Positions 35,173-43,356 of a stretch of 64,000 bases of DNA are shown piece after piece. Source of the DNA: Streptomyces hyaluromycini (lineage in GTDB: Bacteria; Actinomycetota; Actinomycetes; Streptomycetales; Streptomycetaceae); the NCBI RefSeq assembly GCF_002217755.1, contig NZ_BCFL01000017.1:462442-526441 (forward strand), read 5' to 3'. Each line of letters begins with the position of its first letter. Position 1 is the first letter of the stretch. Made by a program: the position numbers and the translations under genes. The notes below the pieces were generated by a model, which ran no database searches, was not told where the DNA came from, and worked only from the letters and a program-made list of their open reading frames with translations.

Positions 35173-35700
35173 GTGGTGAAGCTGCCTGCGGAGCCGTCGC
35201 GGCACCGGGTGGGGGTCTGGCGGGAGCTGCGCAGGATCGGCGCGCTCTCGCTGGGGCAGGGCGTGTGGGCTGTTCCGGACGTGCCGGTCTTCGCCGGCGG
35301 TGTCAGCCGGGCGATCGTGCTCACGGAGCAGGCGGGCGGACAGGCGGTGGCCCTGACCGCGTCCGGACGCGGGCCTGAGGACGCGGCCCGCTTCCAGGCG
35401 ATGTTCACGGCCGCGCGGTCCGCGGACTGGGCGGAGTTCCTCGCGGACTGCGGCAAGTTCGAGGCGGAGCTGGCCAAGGAGATCCGTATCGCCAAGTTCA
35501 CGCTGGCCGAGCTGGAGGAAGAGGAGCAGTCGCTGGAGCGGTTGCGGCGCTGGCACCGTGACCTGACCGCACGCGACGTGTTCGGAGCTCCGGAGGCGGC
35601 CGAGGCCGGCGAACGGCTCAGGCAGTGCACCACCGCCTGCGAGGACTACGCAGAACGCGTCTTCGCCGCACTGCACCAGACCCTGGAGGGGGACCGGTGA
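35173..35700 (+). CDS. ChrB-like (chromate resistance protein N-terminal domain) protein
   Basis: 175 aa from GTG 35173. ChrB_N features: LPAEPSRHRVGVWRELRRIGALSLGQGVWAVPD, then a helical part (FEAELAKEIRIAKFTLAELEEEEQSLERLRRWHRDL). The frame is open upstream to 35074 and reads AATGQWLVLVV before the GTG, the usual family N-terminus, but has no start codon. A GTG at 35097 in another frame gives MSSQSSKPSQSRTS and stops at 35139-35141. A one-base frameshift near 35138 would join the two. ChrB regulates or assists chromate resistance. The stop overlaps the MFS gene. Confidence 0.75.
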   Translation: MVKLPAEPSRHRVGVWRELRRIGALSLGQGVWAVPDVPVFAGGVSRAIVLTEQAGGQAVALTASGRGPEDAARFQAMFTAARSADWAEFLADCGKFEAELAKEIRIAKFTLAELEEEEQSLERLRRWHRDLTARDVFGAPEAAEAGERLRQCTTACEDYAERVFAALHQTLEGDR

Positions 35701-36881
35701 CCGCGCGGCCCGCTCCGGCCCGGCAGATGTGGCCGCTGTACGCGGCCGGGTTCACCACTGCCTTCGGCGCGCACGGCATCGCCGCCAACCTCGGCGGCCA
35801 CAGCGCGGACGCGGTCACCTCGCTGCTGGTGCTGGGCGGCCTGCTCGCGCTGTACGACGGCGCCGAGGTGGTCCTGAAGCCGGTGTTCGGCACCCTCGCC
35901 GACCGGATCGGCGCACGTCCTGTCCTGCTCGGCGGCCTGGTCGCCTTCGCCCTCGCCTCCGCGCTGTACGTCCTCGCCGACAGCCCCGGCTGGCTCTGGG
36001 CCGCCCGCCTCGGCCAGGGAGCCGCGGCCTCCGCCTTCTCCCCGTCCGCCTCGGCCCTGGTGGCCCGGCTCAACCCGGCCGCCAAGCACGGCCGGGCCTT
36101 CGGCAGTTACGGCTTCTACAAGTCGATCGGCTACACCCTCGGTCCGCTGCTCGGCGGGGTCCTGGTCTGGGCCGGGGGACTGCGCCTGCTCTTCGCCGTA
36201 CTGGCGGTGCTCGGCGTGGCGGTCGCCATCTGGGCCGGGCTCGCCGTCCCCGTCGTACCGCCGCTTCCCAAGGCCCGGCAGACGCTCCTCGACCTGGCCC
36301 GCCGCCTCACCGACCCGGTGTTCCTCGCCCCGACCGCCGCACTGGCCGCCGCCACCGCGGCTCTGTCGGTCGGGGTCGGGTTCCTGCCGGTGTCCGGCCG
36401 GGCGGCGGGGCTGGGCACGGTCGCCACCGGTGCCGCCGTGTCGGTGCTCGCCGCGACCGCCGCGCTGGTCCAGCCGCGCGCCGGGCGTGCTCTGGACGCG
36501 GGGCGGCTGACGACCCGCGCCGGCCTCACCGCCGGGCTGCTGCTCACCGCCGCCGGCCTGGCCTGCGCCATGCTGCCCGGTCTCGCCGGCATCCTCTCCG
36601 CCGCCGTCCTGACCGGCGCCGGTACGGGCCTGATCACCCCGCTCGGCTTCGCCGCCCTGGCCGCGAGCACACCCACGGAGCGCCTCGGCCAGACCATGGG
36701 TGCCGCCGAACTCGGCCGCGAACTCGGCGACGCGGGCGGCCCGCTGCTCGTCGCCACCGTCGCCTCGCTCGCCACCCTGACCTACGGCTACGGGGCACTG
36801 GCCGCCCTGATCGGGCTGGGCGCGGTGGTCGCGCTCGTGCGTCGTCGCCGGGTGTCGGCCGTATCCGAACCCGAGACGTGA
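35697..36881 (+). CDS. MFS transporter
   Basis: 394 aa. The GTG start overlaps the ChrB-like stop (GTGA), with GGAGGGGG upstream. Twelve hydrophobic helices. The MFS loop 2-3 motif is GTLADRIGARPVLLGG, with a second-half equivalent GRALDAGRLTTRAGL, and helix 5 has GYTLGPLLGG. It probably exports a toxic compound; the coupling with a ChrB-like protein instead of a ChrA transporter suggests, but does not show, chromate or another oxyanion. Confidence 0.88.
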   Translation: MTARPAPARQMWPLYAAGFTTAFGAHGIAANLGGHSADAVTSLLVLGGLLALYDGAEVVLKPVFGTLADRIGARPVLLGGLVAFALASALYVLADSPGWLWAARLGQGAAASAFSPSASALVARLNPAAKHGRAFGSYGFYKSIGYTLGPLLGGVLVWAGGLRLLFAVLAVLGVAVAIWAGLAVPVVPPLPKARQTLLDLARRLTDPVFLAPTAALAAATAALSVGVGFLPVSGRAAGLGTVATGAAVSVLAATAALVQPRAGRALDAGRLTTRAGLTAGLLLTAAGLACAMLPGLAGILSAAVLTGAGTGLITPLGFAALAASTPTERLGQTMGAAELGRELGDAGGPLLVATVASLATLTYGYGALAALIGLGAVVALVRRRRVSAVSEPET

Positions 36882-36894
36882 ACAGCCCTCGGCG

Positions 36895-37515
36895 TCAGTC
36901 CTGGTGCCGGCGGCGCAGTACGTGCCGCAGGACGAGGGCGGCGACCAGGGCGCCGAGGGCGATGAGTGCGTAGAGCTGGTAGCGGCTGATCTCGTCGTAG
37001 AGGGCGGTGATGTGGGTGCCCGCCACATAGGCCAGGCTCGCCCACAGGCCGACCCACAGCGCGGCGCCGAGGGCGTTGAAGACGAGGAAGCGACGCCAGG
37101 GCATGCCGCTGGTGCCCGCGACGATACCGTTGACCTGGCGCAGTCCCTCGACGAAACGGGCGACGGTGACGATCTTGCCGCCGTGGCGGGTGAAGAACTC
37201 CTCGGCGGCCTGGAAGCGCCGCGGCGTCAGGAACACGTAGCGGCCCCAGCGGTGCACGAAGGCCCGTCCGCCGGTGTGGCCGATCAGATAGCCGATGTTG
37301 TCCCCGACGACGGCGGCGGCGAACGCGATGACCGCCACGGCCACGATGTTCAGATCTCCTGCCCCCGCGTAGATCCCGGCGGCGATCAGGATGGTCTCTC
37401 CGGGCGCGGGGACGCCGAAGTCCTCCACGAGGACGACACCGCCGACGGCCCAGTAGCCGTAGTGGGTGAGCAGCGGGGCCAGGTGGGCCAGCGGGCCCGG
37501 AAGAGGCGGCGCCAT
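36895..37515 (-). CDS. DedA/SNARE-associated membrane protein
   Basis: 206 aa from ATG 37515; GTG 37536 would add 7 residues. DedA signatures: LTHYGYWAVGGVVLVEDFGVPAPGE, GDNIGYLIGHTGG (family G-D-x-x-G-Y) and RFVEGLRQVNGIVAGTSGMPWRRF. Four to five hydrophobic segments. DedA proteins act in lipid-carrier/phospholipid flipping and membrane homeostasis. It is the third gene of an operon with the response regulator and histidine kinase, 38 bp after the kinase stop. Confidence 0.88.
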   Translation of the reverse strand: MAPPLPGPLAHLAPLLTHYGYWAVGGVVLVEDFGVPAPGETILIAAGIYAGAGDLNIVAVAVIAFAAAVVGDNIGYLIGHTGGRAFVHRWGRYVFLTPRRFQAAEEFFTRHGGKIVTVARFVEGLRQVNGIVAGTSGMPWRRFLVFNALGAALWVGLWASLAYVAGTHITALYDEISRYQLYALIALGALVAALVLRHVLRRRHQD

Positions 37516-37552
37516 GCCACCACCGTACGCGGCCACCGAACCCGTGTGCCGG

Positions 37553-38929
37553 TCAGCAGGGCAGGGCGAGGACGACGCTGACCCCGTGCTCGGTGTTCTC
37601 GGCGTGTGCGGTGCCGCCGTGGGCGGTGGCCACCGCCTGGACGAAGGCGAGCCCCAGGCCGGAGCCCTCGCCGGTGCGGCTGGCCTCGGCGCGGGCGAAG
37701 CGGTCGAACGCCCGGGGCAGGAACTCCGGCGGGAAGCCGCTCCCCTCGTCCGTGACGCACAGCCGCAGCCTGTCCTCGTGGACGGCGGCCGTGAGGCGGA
37801 CGGTCCCGGTGCCGTGCCGGAGGGCGTTGTCGACCAGGTTGCCGATGGCGGGCCGCAGCCAGCGATCGTCGACGTCGATGATCGCGCGGGCGGCGTCGAC
37901 GGTCACGGCCCGCCCCTCCCGCTCGGCGGTGCGCCGATGGGGGGCGACGGCGGCGCCGACGAGGTCGGCGAGGTCGGTGGGAGCCCGGCTGAGGTGCTGG
38001 GCGGTGCCGAGTTCCTCCAGGTCCAGCAGTGCGTTGGAGAGCTCGATCAGGCGCTGGACCTCGGTGTCCACCGAACGGAGGGTCTCGGTGAGTTCGCCGG
38101 CGGAGCGGGGACGGTGCAGGGCGACGTCGAGTTCGGCGCGCATCAGGGTCAGCGGGGTGCGCAGTTCGTGACTGGCGTCCGCGACGAACCGGCGCTCGCG
38201 TTCCGCGGACGCCGCCAGGCGGTCGAGCATCTGGTTGAGGGTGTGGCCGAGCCGGGTGATCTCGTCGTCGCGGTCGGCGGGCACGTCCAGGCGCAGGTTC
38301 TGGGCGCCGTCCGCGAGACCGGCGGCACCGACGCGGTAGCGCTCGACGGGACGCAGGGCGGCGCGCGCGGTGCGGTAGCCGACGTAGGAGGCCGCGATCA
38401 GGGTCAGGCCGGAGGCGAGGGCCAGCTGGGCGAGGAGTTCGCGCAGCGCCTCGTCGCGGTGCCCGCGCCGGACGGCGGCGACCACGATCCGGCCCTGCCC
38501 GCCGGCTGTGACGCGCCTGGCCTGCAGCCGCAGGGTGTCCGAGGTGATCGGCAGCAGGGAGCCGACGTCACGCCGGACGGTGGCTCCGTGCGCGGCGGCG
38601 CCCACCTCGGCCGGGGTCAGCAGCGACCGGTCGTGGAGGGCATCGCTGGAGACCAGGACCCGGCCCTGTGCGTCGAGGACCTGCCGGAGGCTGCCGCTGG
38701 GGCCGGGCGGGAGCTGTCCTTCGGCCCGTACGGCCTGATCGAGGCTGCGCTGGTACGTGGTCAGGTCGTCGTTCAGCTGCCGGTCCAGGGCGGCCTGGAC
38801 CCGCCAGTAGACCAGGCCCGCCGCGCCCGCCAGCACCAGGGACATGGTGACGGCGACCGCCAGCACCAGACGGGCGACGACGGGCAGCCGCCGGAACCAC
38901 GGCCACGACCGCCCGGCAGGACGGCTCAC
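37553..38929 (-). CDS. Sensor histidine kinase (HisKA/HATPase_c)
   Basis: 458 aa. The GTG start overlaps the response-regulator stop (GTGA). Two membrane helices (about residues 17-38 and 155-175) enclose an extracytoplasmic sensor domain. HAMP-like linker, H-box VADASHELRTPLTLMRAEL with the phosphorylated His, N-box IGNLVDNALRHG, G-boxes DEGSGFPPEF and GEGSGLGLAFVQA. It is a complete, probably active kinase that phosphorylates the regulator encoded upstream. The signal is unknown. Confidence 0.92.
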   Translation of the reverse strand: MSRPAGRSWPWFRRLPVVARLVLAVAVTMSLVLAGAAGLVYWRVQAALDRQLNDDLTTYQRSLDQAVRAEGQLPPGPSGSLRQVLDAQGRVLVSSDALHDRSLLTPAEVGAAAHGATVRRDVGSLLPITSDTLRLQARRVTAGGQGRIVVAAVRRGHRDEALRELLAQLALASGLTLIAASYVGYRTARAALRPVERYRVGAAGLADGAQNLRLDVPADRDDEITRLGHTLNQMLDRLAASAERERRFVADASHELRTPLTLMRAELDVALHRPRSAGELTETLRSVDTEVQRLIELSNALLDLEELGTAQHLSRAPTDLADLVGAAVAPHRRTAEREGRAVTVDAARAIIDVDDRWLRPAIGNLVDNALRHGTGTVRLTAAVHEDRLRLCVTDEGSGFPPEFLPRAFDRFARAEASRTGEGSGLGLAFVQAVATAHGGTAHAENTEHGVSVVLALPC

Positions 38930-39597
38930 GGGGCGGTCTCCAGGCGGTAGCCGCGTCCGCGCAGGGTCGTGATCGTCGTACGGCCGAAGGCCCGGTCGAC
39001 CTTGCCGCGCACCTTGGAGACGTGCACGTCGATGGCGTTGCTGCGCAGGTCGGTCTCGCCGTCCCAGACCTCGTCGAGCAACTGGAGGCGGGTGACCACG
39101 CACCCGGCGTTCTCCATCAGCACCCGCAGTACATCGAACTCCCGCCGGGACAGCTCCAGTTCGGCGTCCGCCCGCCAGGCCCGCTGCTGCTCGGGGTCGA
39201 GGACGAGGTCGCCGACCTGCAGACGCCCGGAGTGCTCGGGGCGCCGCCGGGATATCGCCCGCAGCCGGGCCAGCAGCTCCTCCATCGCGAACGGCTTGAC
39301 CACGTAGTCGTCGGCGCCGGCGTCGAGCCCGGCCACCCGCTCGCTGATCGCACCACGCGCGGTGAGCAGGATCACGGGGACGTCGATGCCCTCGCCGCGC
39401 AGCGTCCGGCACACCTCGACACCGTCCATGCCGGGCAGCATCACGTCCAGCAGTACGGCGTCCAGGCGCGGATCGCGGGCGGCGGCGAGGCCGGAGGGCC
39501 CGTCGTAGCGGCCTTCGGCGGTGTGGCCGGACTCGGTCAGGTAGCGGACGACCAGATCGGTCAGGCGGGACTCGTCGTCGACGACCAGGCAGTGCAT
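38926..39597 (-). CDS. OmpR/PhoB-family response regulator
   Basis: 223 aa from ATG 39597 (MHCLVVDDESRL); the longer frame to 39669 is not family-like. Receiver domain with acidic pocket VVDDE, phospho-Asp in AVLLDVMLPGMDG, LLTAR and the Lys in YVVKPFAMEEL. The C-terminal winged helix is LELSRREFDVLRVLMENAG...NAIDVHVSKVRGKVDRAFG...RGRGYRL. It heads the regulator-kinase-DedA operon and is divergent from the DUF4956-VTC-PAP2 operon, its likely target. Confidence 0.93.
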   Translation of the reverse strand: MHCLVVDDESRLTDLVVRYLTESGHTAEGRYDGPSGLAAARDPRLDAVLLDVMLPGMDGVEVCRTLRGEGIDVPVILLTARGAISERVAGLDAGADDYVVKPFAMEELLARLRAISRRRPEHSGRLQVGDLVLDPEQQRAWRADAELELSRREFDVLRVLMENAGCVVTRLQLLDEVWDGETDLRSNAIDVHVSKVRGKVDRAFGRTTITTLRGRGYRLETAP

Positions 39598-39748
39598 GCC
39601 GGTCAGGCTAACCGCGCGCCGGACCCTTCTCGGCCACCGGGAAGGCTTCATGGTCTGTTCATGTGACATCCCTACCGTCCTTCAGGTCGCGGTGCTCCGC
39701 GGACCGCGACCGGTCCCCGTCCGACGTGCCGTGACGGAAGGGACCCCC

Positions 39749-40393
39749 ATGCACGCATCGGTGCTCGCCGCCAAGGGCATCACCGACCACCTCACGGTCA
39801 CCGATCTGATGACCCGCGGCGGTCTCGACGTCCTCGCCCTGCTGCTCCTGGTCGGCTGGCTCTACCGGCGCCGGCCCAGCGTGCCCGCGATGCCGCTGGT
39901 GCTGGCCGCGCTGAACACCGGCCTGTTCGCCGCGATGAGCACGATCAGCGCCGGCAAGTTCCCGGCCGGGGTCGGGTTCGGGCTCTTCGGCATCCTCTCC
40001 CTGGTCCGGCTGCGCAGCGCGGCGTTCACCCTCCGGGACGTCGCCTACACCTTCGTCAGCCTGGTGATCGCCCTGTGCACGGGCCTGCCGCAGCGGCAGA
40101 CCTGGCTCGTGGTCGCGCTGGACGTGGTGGTGCTCATCGCCGTCCTCGTGGTCGACGACCCCACGTCGTACGAGCCGCCGACCCGGACCGTGAAACTCAC
40201 CCTCGACCGGATCTACCCAGATCCCGCCGTGATCGCCGCCGACGTGGCCTTCCGCTTCGGTCAGGCGCCGCTGTCGGTGCTCGTGGACGAGGTCGACTAC
40301 GTCCGTGAGACCACCCGGGTCTCCGCCCGTTACCCCGCCGAGCGGGCCGTCGCCACGGACTCCGAGCCGCGCGAGCCGGTGATGGCGCCATGA
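39749..40393 (+). CDS. DUF4956-family membrane protein
   Basis: 214 aa from ATG 39749, with GGAAGGGA 7 bp upstream. Four hydrophobic helices in the first half (LDVLALLLLVGWLY, MPLVLAALNTGLFAAM, GFGLFGILSLVRLRSAAFTLRDVAYTFVSLVIAL, LVVALDVVVLIAVLVV), then a cytoplasmic C-terminal domain. GILSLVRLRS..FT.RD..Y.F is the family core. DUF4956 genes regularly neighbour VTC-domain genes, as here (4-bp overlap), and are thought to be the membrane partner of the polyphosphate-related VTC protein. Confidence 0.85.
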   Translation: MHASVLAAKGITDHLTVTDLMTRGGLDVLALLLLVGWLYRRRPSVPAMPLVLAALNTGLFAAMSTISAGKFPAGVGFGLFGILSLVRLRSAAFTLRDVAYTFVSLVIALCTGLPQRQTWLVVALDVVVLIAVLVVDDPTSYEPPTRTVKLTLDRIYPDPAVIAADVAFRFGQAPLSVLVDEVDYVRETTRVSARYPAERAVATDSEPREPVMAP

Positions 40394-41247
40394 CCGTCGC
40401 CCCGCCCCTCACCACGCCCCTCGCGGCCCGGCTGGGTCTGGCGGAGCTGCGCGGCGCGACCCTCGCCGAGGTGGACGCGGCGGCGGCGCTCCAGCACCGC
40501 GTCGACCGCAAGTACCTGGTCCCGCGCGACCGGGCCCGCCGCCTCGTCGCCCGCCTCGCCGACAGCCACCACGTCCTCGACCTGGGCGAGGGCCGTCGTA
40601 CGACGAACTACCTCAGTACGTACTTCGACACCCCGGAACTGGGCGCCTGGCGCGCCCACGTCCAGCAGCGACGGCGGCGCTGGAAGGTCCGCACCCGCCT
40701 GTATGCCGAGGACGGCCTGTGCCGGGTGGAGGTGAAGACGAAGGACGGCCGCGGCGCCACGGTCAAGCACGCCCTGCGGGTCCCGACCGCCGAGTACGGC
40801 GAACTGTCCGGCCCCGCGGCCGAGTTCGTCGAGTCGGTGCTGGCGCAGGCCGGTGTCCCTGTCACGGTCAAGGAGCTGTCCGCTGCCGTGGAGGTCCGCG
40901 TAGAGGTCCGCTACGTCCGCGCGGCCCTCGCCGACCTCCGCCACGGCAGCCGCGTCACCCTCGACTCCACCCTCAGCTGCCGTCGGGACGGCCGGACCGC
41001 CGCGCTCGACCCCGGGCACGTCCTGATCGAGACCAAGGGCGGAGCGCGCCCCGCCCTCGCCGACCGCCTGCTGCTCGGCATGGGGGTCCGGCCGGTATCT
41101 CTCAGCAAGTACGTCATCGGCCAGTCCCTGCTCACCCCGGGCCTGCCCGACCACGACGTACGCCGTCTCGCCCGCGCCCACTTCACCACTGAGGCGCACC
41201 CGGCACAGCCCTCGGCACCGCTTCCCGAAAGGACCCCCGCCGCATGA
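40390..41247 (+). CDS. VTC-domain protein (polyphosphate polymerase-like)
   Basis: 285 aa, ATGA overlap with the DUF4956 gene. VTC/triphosphate-tunnel features: HRVDRKYLVPRD, LSTYFDTPEL, basic RRRWKVRTRLY, acidic VEVKTKDG, VLIETKGG and the late SLSKYVIG. These alternating Lys/Arg and Glu residues line the tunnel that binds polyphosphate in yeast Vtc4. The protein would make or bind polyphosphate at the cytoplasmic face of the membrane. Confidence 0.88.
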   Translation: MTVAPPLTTPLAARLGLAELRGATLAEVDAAAALQHRVDRKYLVPRDRARRLVARLADSHHVLDLGEGRRTTNYLSTYFDTPELGAWRAHVQQRRRRWKVRTRLYAEDGLCRVEVKTKDGRGATVKHALRVPTAEYGELSGPAAEFVESVLAQAGVPVTVKELSAAVEVRVEVRYVRAALADLRHGSRVTLDSTLSCRRDGRTAALDPGHVLIETKGGARPALADRLLLGMGVRPVSLSKYVIGQSLLTPGLPDHDVRRLARAHFTTEAHPAQPSAPLPERTPAA

Positions 41248-42098
41248 ACGTCCTGCGCGGCATCAAATGGCGCTACCCGCTGATCGCACTGCTCGCCCTC
41301 GCGGCCGTGGCCGTCAGCACCCTGCGACCGCAGTTGGTCACGGCCGTCACCTCCGCGGTGAAGAACCCGAGCGCGACGGACCTGATCAAGCAGGACCCGC
41401 CGCCCACGCTCTTCACCGACGCCGAGATCGCAGCGATCGGCAAGGCGGCCGACGCCCAGCGCGCGAAGGCCGACACCCTCTTCGCCCAATGGCAGAAGGC
41501 CCACGGCACCACCCGCGACGACACGGCGTTCACCGCCTGGGCGGCGCAGCAGGTCCCGGCCCCGCCGTCGGCGAAGCAGCGCACCGCCGAACTCCGCCAG
41601 GACCAGGCCCTCGCCAAGACCCGTACCGCGGCGGGGAAGAAGGCCGCGACCTGGCTGGAGCTGCACGGCAAGAAGGACGTCTGGCAGCTCTACCTCCACG
41701 ACCAGCGTGAACTGATCCCTGCCGCGCGCGGCAAGACCGAGAAGGCCGAGCTGAAAGCGGCTCTGAAACTGGCCAAGACGATCAGCGACCAACTGGCGGC
41801 CAAGGACAAGCAGCCGGCCCCGTTCGTCCTCGACCCGACCCTGCGCCCGGACAAGCACATCACGCCCGGCGCCAAGGGCCCCTACTCCTACCCCTCCCGG
41901 CACGCGACCCGCTCCGCCGCGGCCGTCACCTTCCTCAGCGCCCTGTCCCCGCACCGCGCCGCGGACTACCGGTGGATGCAGGACGAAGTCCTCTACTCCC
42001 GCCTCTACATGGCAGGCCACGTCACCAGCGACCTCACCGCCGGCACGCTGCTGGGCGACCTGATCGGCGACTACGAACTCGCCGTCAGCGGACACTGA
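41244..42098 (+). CDS. PAP2-family acid phosphatase (secreted/membrane-anchored)
   Basis: 284 aa, ATGA overlap with the VTC gene. N-terminal signal/anchor helix (WRYPLIALLALAAVAVSTL), a helical linker rich in Lys/Ala/Gln, then the class-A acid-phosphatase motifs: a degenerate first motif near RPDKHITPG, PYSYPSRHATRSAA (PSRH instead of PSGH) and SRLYMAGHVTSD (SRxxxxxHxxxD with the catalytic His). It should hydrolyse phosphomonoesters outside the membrane. With DUF4956 and VTC it suggests a phosphate/polyphosphate storage and scavenging operon. Confidence 0.85.
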   Translation: MNVLRGIKWRYPLIALLALAAVAVSTLRPQLVTAVTSAVKNPSATDLIKQDPPPTLFTDAEIAAIGKAADAQRAKADTLFAQWQKAHGTTRDDTAFTAWAAQQVPAPPSAKQRTAELRQDQALAKTRTAAGKKAATWLELHGKKDVWQLYLHDQRELIPAARGKTEKAELKAALKLAKTISDQLAAKDKQPAPFVLDPTLRPDKHITPGAKGPYSYPSRHATRSAAAVTFLSALSPHRAADYRWMQDEVLYSRLYMAGHVTSDLTAGTLLGDLIGDYELAVSGH

Positions 42099-42169
42099 CC
42101 CGGCGCAAGGACAGACCCTGGTCGGCCGAGGCGACGGGAGGACACCCATACTCTCGGCCCCGCACCACG

Positions 42170-42476
42170 CTACTTGTCCTTGCCGTTGCCCTGCCCGCCG
42201 TTCGCCTGGCTGTTGGCAGACGCGTTGCCGGAGGCGCCGGTGTCGCCCGCCGTGCCGTGCCGTCGGTGGAGTTCGCGGCACTCTTGCCGGACTTGCCCGA
42301 ACCGGTCGAGTGGCTCGGCTTGGCCAACGCCCCCGTCAGCTGCTCGGCGCAGAAGGCGGCGACCTTGTCCGCACCGCCGGCTGCCGCGACCAGCCGCTGC
42401 CAGGCTGTCGCGCCCAGCGCCTTGAGACTCTTTGCGGCTGGAGCGCCAGAAAGCGCCGACCAATCGTCGACTTAGG
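42170..42476 (-). pseudogene. 3' remnant of a gene cut at attachment module 3
   Basis: Minus-strand codons from about 42450 read SLKALGATAWQRLV, AAGGADKVAAFCAEQL, then a Ser/Gly/Thr-rich stretch. A one-base shift around 42265 is needed to continue as GDTGASGNASANSQANGG to the stop at 42170-42172. The coding character begins abruptly beside cgtcgacttagggcac, the left border of the attachment module. It looks like the tail of a protein whose 5' part was removed at the junction. Family not recognised. Confidence 0.45.
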
Positions 42477-42497
42477 GCACGCCACCCTCGAATTGGA

Positions 42498-42716
42498 CTA
42501 GACAACAACAAAACCCCAGGTCGCCGACCTGGGGTTTCTCTCTGGAGCGGGTGACGAGAATCGAACTCGCACTCTCAGCTTGGGGAGCGACGTCGCTTGA
42601 AGAGCCGGGAGGCTCCTGAGCTGGTCGTATGTACTCCGGCACGGCGTCCGCGAAGTCGGGATCACACCGCTGTCGACCGTGACTGACCGGTCTCCAGGGC
42701 ACGCTATGGGCACGCC
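42498..42716 (-). repeat. Attachment module 3: tRNA-Gly(CCC) 3' fragment plus arms
   Basis: tRNA 3' fragment at 42543-42588 with two substitutions relative to modules 1 and 2 (one in the T-arm/variable side, one in the anticodon stem), so it has drifted and cannot be a functional tRNA. ctagacaacaa is at 42498 (45 bp before the CCA end) and gggcacgctatgggcacgcc at 42697-42716. It separates cassettes B and C. Confidence 0.85.
42511..42537. terminator. Hairpin at attachment module 3
   Basis: Perfect 12-bp stem aaaccccaggtc / gacctggggttt with a 3-nt loop. The loop-side changes are compensatory relative to module 2 (ggtc/gacc), showing the structure has been kept. Confidence 0.75.
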
Positions 42717-43356
42717 GCCGGCTCGGAGGTGCGGGTGAGCGCCTTTCGGGAGCTGAAGTGCATGTGGCCTCTGAAAGCGAGCCTTGCCCGGCCGGTGCCG
42801 TTGCGGGAGCACATGGGAACTACGGGTCTCGGCCGGGGCGCGGGACCGGGCCGGCCGGACACTCGGGGCACCTGTCGAATTCCTGTCATCACTCATACCG
42901 CAGTTGCCCGTTCCTCCCGACCGTCACTACGGTTCCCATTGAGATTTCACAGGGAATCCGATGGAAGGGTCTGCCATGCCCCTGCCAGAGCACTACCAGG
43001 CTGCACCGTCTCCGGCTGCGCTTGCTTCCCGAACCGCTCCGCCCGGCCACTGAGCACGGCCGTTTCGGCCGGCCTCGCCGCGGTTGATGCCGACCGCGGG
43101 TGACGTCCTCGCATTTCCCGCAGCCCAGCCCCGTTCAGCCGGTCCTTTCACCGCGTCGCGCGCCCCGGCATCGGCCGGACCTTCCGGGCCGCAGCCACTC
43201 GGGTGCCCACTGCCATCGCACTTCGGCCTGCGACGTGCCCCGTACGGAACCGCGACCGCGCCCGGCCGCCATGAGCCACCGCTCGACCGGACCCTCCCGG
43301 CTCTCACCCCCCACCAGCCTTCGGGCGGGCCCCGCCCGAAGCGGAAAGAGTGATCC
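42717..43356. other. Right flank of module 3 and promoter region of the oxidative operon
   Basis: About 640 bp. The first 110 bp resemble the flank of module 2 (to about 42820). The remainder has no convincing gene. It must contain the promoter of the four-gene operon starting at 43357; a less GC-rich stretch at 42930-42975 is a candidate position. Confidence 0.4.
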
